A DNA stretch of 64,000 bases. It comes from Primulina eburnea (Eukaryota; Streptophyta; Magnoliopsida; Lamiales; Gesneriaceae). The stretch covers positions 28,826,668 to 28,890,667 of the forward strand of contig NC_133110.1 in NCBI RefSeq assembly GCF_022965805.1. The letters run 5' to 3'. Position numbers and translations under genes: made by a program. Shown here piece by piece: positions 46,534-57,656 of the stretch. Position 1 is the first letter of the stretch. Each line of letters opens with the position of its first letter. The notes beneath the pieces were generated by a model that was not told the DNA's origin, searched no databases, and saw only the letters and a list, made by a program, of their open reading frames with translations.

Positions 46534-46685
46534 GTAAGTTTTAAAGTTTCAAGATTTATGTTTTGTAGTATGCATTGAGTTACGATTTCAACATGCCCAT
46601 GTTTTAAGTTCAGTACGTGCATCATATGTTATGTATATCACGATCATACATGTTGGGTTTACGTGTTGGGTAATTATTGGAACAG
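46534..46685 (+). other. Candidate leader intron of element C
   Basis: CAAGTCT|GTAAGTTTT is a near-perfect 5' splice site, and TATTGGAACAG ends 1 nt before the gag ATG. Element H has the same donor context (CAAGTCTGTAAGC, GT at 63443). Confidence 0.4.
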
Positions 46686-46686
46686 T

Positions 46687-47764
46687 ATGCCTCCTAGACG
46701 TGAAATTAACCGGGAAGATAGGGAGGAGGACAGAGAGCCTCGAGTCAAGGAGAGGGCCAATCCTCCACGACCTCCACCACCCGACATGCAGGCCCAGATG
46801 ATGGCTGGAATGACTCAGTTCTTTGCCCAGTTTATGGGTAACCAGACAGTGGCTGATGCAGGGGCGAGACCCAGAGCAGAGGCTGTCTACGAGAGGTTTA
46901 GCAGGATGCACCCAGATAAATTCTCAGGGACGACGGACCCATTGATAGCAGAGGGATGGGTTAAATCCATCGAGGTAATTTTCGATTTTATGGAGTTGCA
47001 GGATGCTGATCGAGTGAGGTGCGCTATCCTTCTACTTCATGGGAGTGCAAGAGTTTGGTGGGAGAGCGCATCAGTGATAGTTAACCTACAGACTCTCACG
47101 TGGAATGGGTTCAAAGAGGTGTTTTACTCCAAGTACTTCACTGAGGAAGTGCGTACAAAACTGATTGGGGAGTTCATGACGCTACGACAGGGAGATAGCA
47201 GCGTAGCTGATTATGTGCAGAAGTTTGAGAAGGGTTGCCCATTTATGCCCTTAATCGCCAATGATGTTCAGGCCAAGGTGAGACACTTTCTCCTTGGAAT
47301 GCGGCCGATCTTGCGCCGTGATGTGAAGGTGGTAGGGCCTATGACCTATGAGGTCTCCGTAGCGAGGGCATTGGAGGCGGAGCAGGATATTAAAGAGATT
47401 GAGAAGGATCGACTGGGCAAGAGGCCCTTTCAGGCACCGCAGCAACACCAGCAGTATCAGCAGCGACCACCATTTAAGAAGCCCTACCAGGGGCAGCCTG
47501 GAAAGAAACCATACCAAGGACCACCTAAGGGCAAGGGTCCTATCCAACAGCAGGGGGCGCCGCAGAAGCCCGGTAATTTCCCTGTTTGTCAGAAGTGTAA
47601 CCGCCAGCATCCAGGACCATGCTTGTATGGGTCAGGCAAGTGCTTTAAGTGTGGTGCTACCGACCACATGCTAAAGGAGTGCTCGCAGTGGAAGCAGCCA
47701 ACTCAAGGCCGGGTATTCGCCATGCACGCTCAGGAAGCGGATCCGGACACTACTTTACTGACCG
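46687..47764 (+). CDS. Element C gag
   Basis: It starts MPPRREINREDREED and is open to the candidate donor (359 codons plus one base). Capsid-type region: VYERFSRMHPDKFSGTTDP, AILLLHGSARVWWES, FLLGMRPILRRDV. A Gln/Pro/Lys-rich linker precedes a Cys cluster and a zinc knuckle, CFKCGATDHMLKEC. If the intron is retained, translation continues about 60 codons into hydrophobic, non-homologous sequence and stops at 47944-47946; if it is spliced, gag continues into pol. Confidence 0.88.
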
Positions 47765-47971
47765 GTAAACTTTCCTACCTAAGCTCAGTATTACTTTGCC
47801 TTGCAGGTGAATTTTATTTGGGGATTTTTAGGATGCTAGTATTGTTTGAGTATATTTGGGTTACTATCTTGTTAGCATTATTTTTGAATGGCATAGGACA
47901 TCGAATTTTATTATGCGTAAGGTTAATGTTAGTATTTTGGATATAAGTTGTGTTGTGCTAACGCATCTCAG
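47765..47971 (+). other. Candidate 207-bp intron between gag and protease of element C
   Basis: Donor GACCG|GTAAAC, acceptor GCATCTCAG|GG, phase 1, T-rich interior. Joining gives LTGNIFIKRLATTALIDSG, which aligns without a gap to the element A sequence [19 protein letters not shown]. The other elements in the window lack it. Confidence 0.7.
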
Positions 47972-50900
47972 GGAACATTTTCATAAAGAGATTAGCTACA
48001 ACTGCACTGATAGATTCAGGAGCCACTCACTCCTTTATATCAGAGACCTTCGCTAATCACCTGGACATCAAGTCCATCGGCCTGGACTTGAACTTCTCAG
48101 TGACAGTCCCATCAGGGGAAGAGTTGTTACCAGTGTGATTAGGGATATCGATCTAGAACTGCACGGCCACCTAGTGTATGCAGATTTGATCGTATTGCCG
48201 ATGCCAGAGTTCGATATCATTTTGGGCATGGACTGGCGGACTAAGAACCGAGTTCTAATCGATTTTCAGAAGAGGTCGGTATTGGTCAGACCGCTCGGTA
48301 TGGAGCAGTTTTTATTCGAGCCAGCTAGATGGAGGAGTTTCCCTCGTATGATTTCGTGCATGCAGGCGAGGAAATTAATTTCAAAGGGATGTCAGGCTTT
48401 CTTGGCCAGTGTTATAGCAGCGCCTGACGTGCCCACTCCTTCTATTTCAGAAGTGCCAGTAGCCAGAGAATTTCCAGACGTCTTCCCAGACGACGTCACA
48501 GGCCTTCCACCAGATAGAGAGGTGGAGTTTGCCATCGATCTCATGCCTGGTACAGTGCCGATCTCTAAGGCACCGTACAGATTAGCTCCAGCAGAGATGT
48601 TAGAACTTAAACAGCAGATTCAGGAGCTCTTAGACAAGGAGTTTATCCGCCCGAGTTTCTCACCATGGGGCGCACCAGTACTCTTTGTGAAAAAGAAAGA
48701 TGGGAGCATGAGACTGTGCATCGATTACCGTGAGCTGAACAAGGTAACGATCAAGAATAAGTATCCGTTGCCACGAATCGAAGATTTGTTCGACCAGTTG
48801 CAGGGAGCTACCGTGTTCTCCAAAATCGATCTTCGATCAGGGTATCACCAACTGAGAGTAAAGGATGCAGATGTGCATAAGACAGCTTTCAGGACCAGAT
48901 ACGGGCATTACGAGTTCTTAGTGATGCCGTTTGGATTGACCAATGCTCCAGCTATTTTCATGGATCTCATGAACCGAGTATTTCAACCGTTCCTCGATCA
49001 GTTCGTCATAGTGTTCATTGACGATATTCTCATATACTCGAAGAGCCATGAGGAGCACGACCAGCACTTGAGGACAGTTTTGCAGACTTTGCAGAGCCGT
49101 AAGTTGTATGCAAAATTCAGTAAGTGCGAGTTTTGGTTGCAGAAAGTCGCGTTTTTGGGGCATATAGTGTCTAGTAGAGGGATTGAAGTGGATCCAGCCA
49201 AAGTGGCAGCTGTCAAGGAATGGGTAGAGCCAAAGAATGCATCCGAGATCCGCAGCTTTTTGGGCTTAGCAGGCTACTACCGTAAGTTTATTCAGGGGTT
49301 TTCGTCTATAGCAGTGCCACTCACTTCACTAACCAAGAAGAATGCTAAATTTACGTGGAGTGATGAATGTCAGAAGAGCTTCGACACCTTGAAGCAAGCT
49401 CTCATTTCCGCACCGGTGTTAGCCATGCCATCAGGGTAAGGAGATTATGTGTTATACACCGATGCATCTAAGCTCGGTTTAGGAGCAGTGTTGATGCAAC
49501 AGGGTCGAGTTATAGCTTATGCTTCCAGACAGTTAAAGGTGCATGAGAAGAACTACCCGACTCACGATTTGGAATTAGCAGCCGTTGTCTTTGCATTGAA
49601 GATTTGGAGACATTACTTATACGACGAGAAGTGTCATATTTTCACCGATCACAAAAGTCTCAAATATTTCTTCACGCAGAAGGAGCTGAATATGAGACAG
49701 AGACGGTGGTTAGAACTTGTGAAGGACTATGATTGCGAGATTAGCTACCACCCGGGAAAAGCTAACGTCGTGGCAGACGCTTTGAGCAGAAAGGTGGCAG
49801 TCATAGCACAATTGTCAGTTCAGAGACCGCTTCAGTCTGAGATTCAGAGGTTTGGTCTAGAGATTTATCGTAAGGGCAGAGCTCCTAGACTGTCTAATCT
49901 GACAGTCAAATCTGATTTACTAGACCGCATTCGAGCAGGACAGTCTTCAGATGAGCAACTACAGAAATGGAGACTGAAGGATGAAGCTAAGGGCAGTGTT
50001 TTGTACACAGTGTCAGATGGTATCGTGAGATACAGAGACAGAATGTGGGTGCCTAGTGTTGATTCGATCAGACAGGATATTCTGACAGAGGCACACGCAT
50101 CTCCGTATTCTATTCACCCAGGAGGTACCAAGATGTACAAAGACCTGCAGATTTTGTATTGGTGGCCAGGAATGAAGAGAGACATCCGCAGATTTGTATC
50201 TGAGTGCCTCACTTGTCAGCAGGTGAAGGCAGAGCATCAGAGGCCAGCAGGTATGCTTAAGCCACTCCCTATCCCAGAGTGGAAATGGGAGAACATCACT
50301 ATGGATTTCGTCGTTGGGTTACCTAAGTCAGTCAAAGGGTCTAATTCTATTTGGGTTATAGTGGATCGACTCACTAAGTCAGCGCATTTTCTGCCAGTGA
50401 AGACGACTTTCTCCATGACGCAGTATGCGGAGCTTTATATCCGGGAGATAGTCCGTTTGCATGGTTTCCCAGTCTCTATTGTGTCCGACAGGGATCCGAG
50501 GTTTACATCGTCCTTCTGGAAGAGCTTGCATGCAGCTATGGGGACGAAGTTACTGTTCAGTACAGCTTTTCACCCGCAGACAGATGGCCAGTCTGAGCGA
50601 GTGATTCAGATTTTGGAAGACTTGCTAAGAGCTTGCATGATTGATTTTCAGGGAATTGGGAGTCTAAGCTACCTCTAGTAGAGTTCACATACAACAACAG
50701 TTTCCAAGCATCAATTGGTATGGCTCCCTATGAAGCGTTGTATGGTCGGAAGTGCAGATCGCCAGTTCATTGGGATGAAGTTGGTGAGAGAACAGATCTA
50801 GGCCCAGAGATAGTTCAGCAGACTGCAGAAGTGGTGGTCAAGATTCGTGACAGAATGAAGACCGCCCAAAGCCGTCAGAAGAGCTATGCCGATAAGAGAA

Positions 50901-51346
50901 GAAGAGATCTCGAGTTTGCCGTTGGGGATCACGTTTTCATCAAGATAGCACCCATGAAGGGTGTTATGAGATTTGGGAAAAGAGGCAAGTTGAGTCCAAG
51001 GTTTATTGGACCGTTCGAGATTTTGGACAGAGTTGGGACACTAGCCTATCGTGTTGCCCTTCCGCCGAATCTGGCCGGGGTGCACAATGTGTTCCATGTC
51101 TCGATGCTGAGGAAATACCTAGCTAATCCTTCGCATGTTCTGAGTTATGAGCCTTTGCAGCTTGCTCCAGATTTGTCTTATGAGGAAAGACCGACTCAAA
51201 TCCTCGACAGACAGGAGCGCAGACTACGGAACAAAGTGACTAAGCTAGTCAAAGTTCGGTGGTTTAACCAATCAGTGGAAGAGGCCACTTGGGAGTCAGA
51301 GGCAGATATGAGACTTCGCTACCCGGAATTGTTCGGTAAGACTTAA
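47972..51346 (+). pseudogene. Element C pol, broken
   Basis: Protease LIDSGATHSF lies directly after the candidate intron. A frameshift near 48125 follows, before [13 protein letters not shown] has [19 protein letters not shown] and FIDD near 49015. A TAA (49437-49439) replaces what should be Glu between PSG and [10 protein letters not shown], the start of RNase H. The integrase finger ([11 protein letters not shown]) and core ([26 protein letters not shown]) are open until a frameshift near 50655. The end EEATWESEADMRLRYPELF is chromodomain-like. Few lesions, so fairly young but inactive. Confidence 0.9.
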
Positions 51347-51367
51347 TTTCGAGGACGAAATTTTTAT

Positions 51368-51382
51368 AAGTGGGGGAGGAAC
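51368..51382 (+). other. Polypurine tract of element C
   Basis: AAGTGGGGGAGGAAC before the 3' LTR. Confidence 0.85.
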
Positions 51383-54144
51383 TGTAGAGCCCAATTTCGT
51401 ACACGTAAAACCCATGCATTTATTTTAATTAGTAAAGCATTTAATTTATTTTAAAGGAGTTTAGTCATGCATAATTCATTTAAATGCATTATTTTAAAGT
51501 ATCTACGTTTATGTGATGCACGTTAAAATGTCTTTCGAGTTTCATGTTTCAGGCGATCATTCGAGGCGGGATTGAGGAAAAGACCCGGGGACGATTTTTG
51601 GAAATTTAAAGATGGTATCTTATTTTAGTTGAGTTTGAGGGCATTTTCAATTAATTTATTGAATTTTAGCATTTCAAGTCTAAATCATGTATTTATCAAT
51701 TTTAAGAGTTTAAAACTTTTAAAATCTAGCATGGTGTGTGTTATATTTTAATTAAAGAATTTTATTTAAAAGTTAATCGTGAGTTAGTGTTTTAATTAGT
51801 AGACAATTATTTTAGTAAACTAAAATTCAGCCTCCTAATTACACTAAAACACACGCCTCACACACACATTACACGCTTTTACACACACCTGTAACGCCTA
51901 AACACACACACTCTATCATTCAGTTTTTATTATTTTGAGAGAAGAAAACCTAGGGATTCTCCTTCCCTACAGCAGCCGCCCCATCCCCTTCACGATCCCA
52001 GAAAGTTTCGTGAGTTTTTATCGCAAGTTTTAGCGCCACGATCGTCCCGGATCAAGCTCGCTTTCATCCCCGCTTCGATATCGCCGGTTCGGTAACGTTT
52101 AATATAAAAAAGGCACGTATATTCTGTTCTTGCTGTGTCGATCAAGTCATATATTGTATTGCGTTGTTTTTATGCGTAAAAGTTATGTATGATGTTAGTA
52201 GTTTGAGCGGATCATAGATCGGATCAATTTCGAAGGAAAAATTTTAGATCTAAAACTCGTTTTTGCTGTCTTTTCAAACACTGCGATTTTTCTGTTCATA
52301 TTTTGAGAAAACTTTCAACTAGAAAAATGTAGAACTTTTCGATGCCTTCGATTTGACATAAAACTCGAGATTTTTGGACGAAAAATGAGTGAGTTATGAT
52401 GTTTTTCGTGAGACTGCTCAAACTGTAATTTTCAGAAAATGTGTTATTGATGTGTTTCTTGAAGTTTTACGTTGCAGGCTTCGTTGGGGCTCGACGGGTG
52501 ATCGCCGCTGCACATAGGTACTTCGGTTATGATGTTGGAATGGTCATTGATGTTTTGTTTCGTGTCGATAGGCACTAAGATGGTTCTAGAGTCGTAGGAA
52601 CAATCATTGATGTCCAATTCGTTGTTGTGTCGTTGGTTGTGAATTGTTACCCTCGGGGTGATGTTTATGCACTTGGGTTTGGTATAATACCTTAGTGTTC
52701 TAAGAAGTGTCTCGTGGTGACGTTCATAGTCCGAGGAATCGAGTCTAGAAGACTAAGCAAAAACATGTTCAGAATCTCGTAAGTTTCGACCGACAGTAGC
52801 CACACGGACCTTGCCACGGACCCTGACACGGGGTCCGTGCATTTGTTTTCTCGTGAGTGTCAAATTTGCGCAGATACACGGACCTTTACCCGGACCCTGG
52901 CACGGGGTCCGTGCCTTCACTTTCTCACAAGTGTCAAAGTTGCGAGTGGACACGGACCCTTACACGGAGGCAGGCATGGGGTCCGTGCCCCTTTTTCTTT
53001 CCGAGTACATCCTTCACCGTAGGTAGACGGACCTGTACACGGACCCGGGTTAGGGGTCCGTGTACACACTGTTTGGGAAAAATATTATTTTTGGTTTCAA
53101 GGTTTGATGCCATGGTTTAGAGCAAGGATTAGTAAGGTCATGTCATGGGAAGTTATAGAAGGTCCTAAGATATGATCGAGCTTGAGAGTAAGTATAATTT
53201 TTCTGCGTCTAAGCTATGCAAGTTAAGTATGAAATTCATGTTAGTATGTCGCAGCGACGGCCCCAGTCGAAGTCCAACGAATCCCTCAACGCCAAGTAAG
53301 TATGAATGACGTGCAAAGGAAATGTTTTAAGTTTCGAGGTATGCTAATTGTCTTGTGACCAAAGAAAGTTAGGATTGGAAAGCGTTAAATCATGAACGGG
53401 GACCAATCCGCCCGTTAAATTATGAACGGGTTAGATCGTGGTTGTGAAGCGTTAAATTATGAACGTGGATCAACTGGCCTGTTAAATTATGAACAGGGAT
53501 CTTATGTATGCGGCAGTGGATACGTCCCTGTCAGCCCAGTACTGTGGTGTGTCTGATCAGGCGTTTATCATGTTAAGGGTCACTTGCTTTGAAACATCCT
53601 CTACGTAAAATTATGCAGCCAAGTACGTGAAGTATGATAGCATGTTTAAGAAAAGTTTATGATCATGGCACGTCGCAGTATGTATGTTCAAGTTCAAGTT
53701 TATTTCAAGTTGAAGTTTATGCAAGTTCAATTTAAAGTTATGTATGTCCTATATTAAAGATGCATGCGATTTTATTATGTAGTACTCGTTATTTCCAGTT
53801 TATACGTGTTGAGTCTTTAGACTCACTAGACTTGATCGATGCAGGTGAGTACGATGAACAGGAGACAGGAGGTGGCGACCAAGGGGCAGGCTTGGGCTGA
53901 GCGGCAGGCTAAACCCGAGGACCGCAAGTTTATGTTTTTAAGCACAGTTTTAAATACTCTGAATTTTTATGATTTGAATGTGAGATGTTTTGAGACAGCG
54001 TTTTTTTAACAACTTTTTAATTGGTGATGGATTATTTTAAAAATATTTTTATGAATGTTGGGTGACGGCCGTATGGATGTTTTTATTTAATAAAAGTTTT
54101 AATTTTTCCGCAAATTTCAAGTAGTAAAAGTACGGTACGTTACA
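51383..54144 (+). repeat. 3' LTR of element C
   Basis: 2762 bp, uninterrupted. It shows the original state of the site where E entered in the 5' LTR. The hairpin TGAGTCTTTAGACTCA is at 53810-53825 and TTCCGC at 54106-54111. Differences from the 5' LTR are few. Confidence 0.93.
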
Positions 54145-54785
54145 GTACCACTGATTGATGATCTATCAATGCCATACAAATGAAAAGAAATTAATTGTGC
54201 TATAGATGCCATCTTATAATTGTTATGTTTGTATTTTATTGATTGATGGCATATCATGGTAAAGAAATGATACTGATTCTTCCATTGCACTATGGTATAT
54301 GTATTTGTTATTTAAAGGTCTACTTGCTGAGTTTTATAACTCATTTCAGTTATGTTCATGAGATGCAGATGCAGGTAAACGGGATTGATACAACGTGGTG
54401 TCAAGACAGAAGAAGGAAATGTGCCAAGCTTGGAGGAAGGGTGAAGGATTATTTTGGTTATGGATGGATAAGAAAGTATTTTGTTTTGTGATGGTTGAAG
54501 TTGGCTATTATATTTTGTTGTAAAGCATTTGGTATATTTTGGGGAGTTTAACTCGTCTCAAATATTTTTGTAATCACATGTTCTACTTTTGAATGTGTAT
54601 ATTGTTATGTTTAGTTGTGATAATTCTATTGTGTTTTGGTTTTATTTCTTGAGGTAGGTTATGAGTTCTTTTTATGGGGAAACTTTACCAAAATTTTTAA
54701 AGATCATATATCCTCCAAGTTCATTTATTTTAAAGCTTCCGCATTTTGAGTTTATTTTCTTTTAAAACGGGTCAGAGGTGTCACA
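54145..54785 (+). repeat. Terminal part of an A-type LTR to the right of C
   Basis: It continues the segment begun at 41480 and runs to the LTR end GGTGTCACA. It differs from the equivalent stretch of the 3' LTR by several substitutions and a 9-bp deletion in the TATATTTTTATTTTGG region, so it is not a fresh duplicate. Confidence 0.85.
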
Positions 54786-54901
54786 TGTACTACAAAGCAT
54801 TAAATCATGCTAGCAATCACAAGCAGGAAAGAAAACACATTCTACCCCGCTCACTAGCTCCTATATCAATCCCAAGGATCTATCGCTCTGATACCACCTG
54901 T
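54786..54901 (-). other. D1 leader and primer-binding site
   Basis: On the minus strand TGGTATCAGAGC (54896-54885) follows the 5' LTR by 5 nt, again the initiator-Met type. The rest is untranslated leader that continues at 25791. Confidence 0.9.
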
Positions 54902-56725
54902 TGTGGGGACCCGGACGCTAATCAAGTTCTTAATTATCATTGGGACTAATTAATCAATTAGTAAAACAGGGTCTAAATTTTTTTTTCTTTTTAAAATGCG
55001 GAACGTAGTGAAATCAACTAGTATACAACTCAGTATAAAATAAAGTACATGTCCTGTACCATCTACAAATCAGTAAAACTAAGGTTCAACATCTAAATAT
55101 CAAGTGTCAAAACCCTATATACATCCAAGTCCGAAGTCTCCACTCTATCACGATCTCTCCTCATCTCCTGGACCCTGATCCTGTCCCACCTGTTGTCATG
55201 TACACATACAGACAAGACAACAGCCGGATAATTCCGGTGAGAATATAATCCCAGTATAAATCAACGAAACATGCAATCATATAACAAATATAAAGCATGT
55301 AATCAGGTAACAGATATATGTATCAAACTCTGAAACATAAACAATCATAGACTGTCGACATATACGTGACTCCACGTTTCAGACTAGACTTAATCCTAGT
55401 CTAGGGATCCCGATTTCCAAATGTGGTATTCCTATATCGAATTCCGTAATAGAAGGAACTCTGTTCCTATTACTCGATATAACCAAATATGGTTTTCCTA
55501 TATCGAATTCCGTAATAGAAGAATTCCAATCCTATTACTCGATATAACATAACATCCGGTGTCCTGACCTAACCGTCATGGATTGTAGCTCTATCGCTAA
55601 TATCCTTATCTTGAGACATCGTGCAATGTGCCCGTGGCGATCCCGCCACTACCAGGCACTTCCGTCCCAAGATTTCTATACTATCTTGTGACATCGTGTA
55701 ATGTTCCCGTGGCGATCCCACCACTATCAGGAACTTCTGTCACAAGATTACTCATCTACTACCTGTTATCTATAATTCAAGAGAACAAGTACATCAATCA
55801 AATCAATGCAAATATCAATGCAATAAAGTAAAGTATGTGATTTAGGGAAACTCAAGTATAAACCGACTCAAGTCGATCTCCCAGTACCACATTGACTTAT
55901 ACCTTGCGTTTGTAGTCTCGATCTGAAGCAATATCAGTTCTGAACTCAAGACTGTCTCTGTAAATCTGAAACGACATACCGGGAATACTAATATCAATAT
56001 TCCATTCTCAATTCAATTCTGAATCTGGTTAATCTGGATTTAATTCAAAATCACCGGTATAACGGTACAATCTCGATATCCCGTCAATACAACATCACCA
56101 GATATTAATTACAAATCATAACTCATATTCGATACAATTTGTAATCAGTCTATAATCCAAATCTATTCAATTCTCAATCAACGGATATATGTCTGAAAAT
56201 TCATAAAAATTCCATAATCAAGCTGTTTCTTAATTTGACTTCGATTCTACGATGTCTAACATATCAAGAACATCATATATGAATCCTATTCAATTCTGAC
56301 AATGACATAATTTCAAAGTATGTCAAAACGTACGAAAACTTACGTCCTTGTGTAGCTCTTGACGAGAGGATCACAGAAATATGTCCAGATCGAAAATCTA
56401 ATGGCCGGATTTAGCACAACCAAAATTCTAGGCTATGAACGAGTTTTGAGAAAATCTTGCTGGAGCTCTCGTTTTTCTTTCTGCCAAATTTGAATGGAAA
56501 TGAAAGGTTGATATATCCAATTGCATGGTGTGACAAGTGTCCCACTTAATTCCTAATTGCACTTTAGCCCCTGAAATCTTCACTATTTGCAATTTGGTCC
56601 TCAAAACTCTTTTTAATCCAATTTCAATCCTAATTAATTACAAAAATCGTGGAATTTAATTCATCATTCCAAAATTCGTAAATTAACTAATCTCGGATTA
56701 AAATGATACAATCTCGGGCCTTACA
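54902..56725 (-). repeat. 5' LTR of D1
   Basis: 1824 bp, intact. The hairpin pair lies at 55608-55673 and 55683-55748; TTCCGC is on the element strand near its end. It shows the single-copy site into which the LINE went in the other LTR. Confidence 0.94.
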
Positions 56726-56730
56726 ATTGG

Positions 56731-57649
56731 ACTGTAAGTTGGCATGTTCTTGAAGTAATACATGAGTAATATTATGATTTCAAACAATTCCCATTGATTA
56801 TTGCTATATGTACATTGTTAGTATCTTATTGATGAAAACATAGCACCATATTCCATTGATATGTATTAAATATGTAAGGAACTCATGAATATTGATGATA
56901 GGTGCTATGTAATGAACATGAACATGAACATTGAAAGAAAAAGGACTGATTTTACATGATATAGAGCTTGTTGACATCATGGGTGGTTTTAAGTCCACCA
57001 AAGCTATTGGCCAATATATGTTCATGGGGCGTGGGGTTGCCAAAGGTTGCTCCCTGACGTCCAACACAGTAGTAGCTATATAATAAAGCAAGCACAGTAA
57101 TACAGGTCAACTAATGAGGCTCAAGTACAAAAATGAACATGAATATATGCTATGATATGACATGGTTTAAAGTTTCATTGTTGTCACGACTTGATATGTA
57201 TGTTCCTTCGACGCATATTGATACGTACAAGTGCCAACTTATTGAGTTTTATAAACTCACGTAGCTCATGTGTTACAGGATCAGGTAGTGAAGATGCCTA
57301 GGATGCCGGTTCGCCAATGGATGTTAGTGACATGCCCTACCTCGACAAGAACCGGGACTTCTTATTGTATAGCTTCCGCATATGTATTGTAGTAAATTTT
57401 ATATGAGGGTTTGAAACAAGTTCCATGTGATGAATGATGATACAAAGTATGTTTGTATATGAGAATATGCTTGAGGTTGTTGCTTGAGTTGTGTTTTTGG
57501 CTTATACAAAATATAGGGACATCATGCCAAAATTTTTATAAACCATCAAAGTGATGCCTCTTATTTGATTTTCTTCATAATATAGTTATATCATTCAAAT
57601 CCTATTTTGATTATGGTAATCATGCTAAGTATAGAGTAAGGGTGTGACA
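56731..57649 (+). repeat. Gypsy LTR F, right part
   Basis: It resumes F after D1 and one ATTGG copy. It includes the hairpin TGAGTTTTATAAACTCA (57243-57259), AGGATCAGGTAG and TTCCGC (57374-57379), and ends GGTGTGACA. Confidence 0.82.
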
Positions 57650-57656
57650 TTTTTAT

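Larger units (their letters stand above)
41506..54144 (+). mobile_element. Ty3/gypsy chromovirus-like element C
   Basis: LTRs of 2765 bp (without E) and 2762 bp, starting TGTAGAGCCC and ending CGTTACA. Flanking pentamers are GTAAC (41501-41505) and GTACC (54145-54149); the uninterrupted A LTR reads GTACC, so one copy has mutated. The element holds a primer site, gag, a candidate intron, pol and a polypurine tract. Pol is broken by two frameshifts and one nonsense codon. Its LTR is related to those of G and H to the right. Confidence 0.93.
25792..54785 (+). mobile_element. Ty3/gypsy chromovirus-like element A, inserted in D1 and hosting B and C
   Basis: The element starts TGTAATAGCC and ends GGTGTCACA. 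The flanking pentamers are TGTAT (25787-25791) and TGTAC (54786-54790), one mismatch, and D1's leader reads through when A is removed. Its gag is split by B and its 3' end holds C. After removing B, C and their duplications A is about 9.2 kb. Its pol has a deletion with frameshift and two nonsense codons, so it is not autonomous. Confidence 0.88.
14274..56725 (-). mobile_element. Ty3/gypsy element D1, minus strand, hosting a LINE and elements A, B, C and E
   Basis: The outer ends are TGTGGGGACC at the left and CCTTACA at the right, flanked by the target duplication ATTGG (14269-14273 and 56726-56730). On the minus strand the order is 5' LTR, primer site, truncated gag, protease, RT, RNase H, integrase, polypurine tract, 3' LTR. 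It inserted into LTR F. Later insertions separate the primer site (near 54890) from the start of the retained gag (25659) by almost 30 kb. Coding is broken by stops and frameshifts and the N-terminal half of gag is deleted. Confidence 0.92.
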
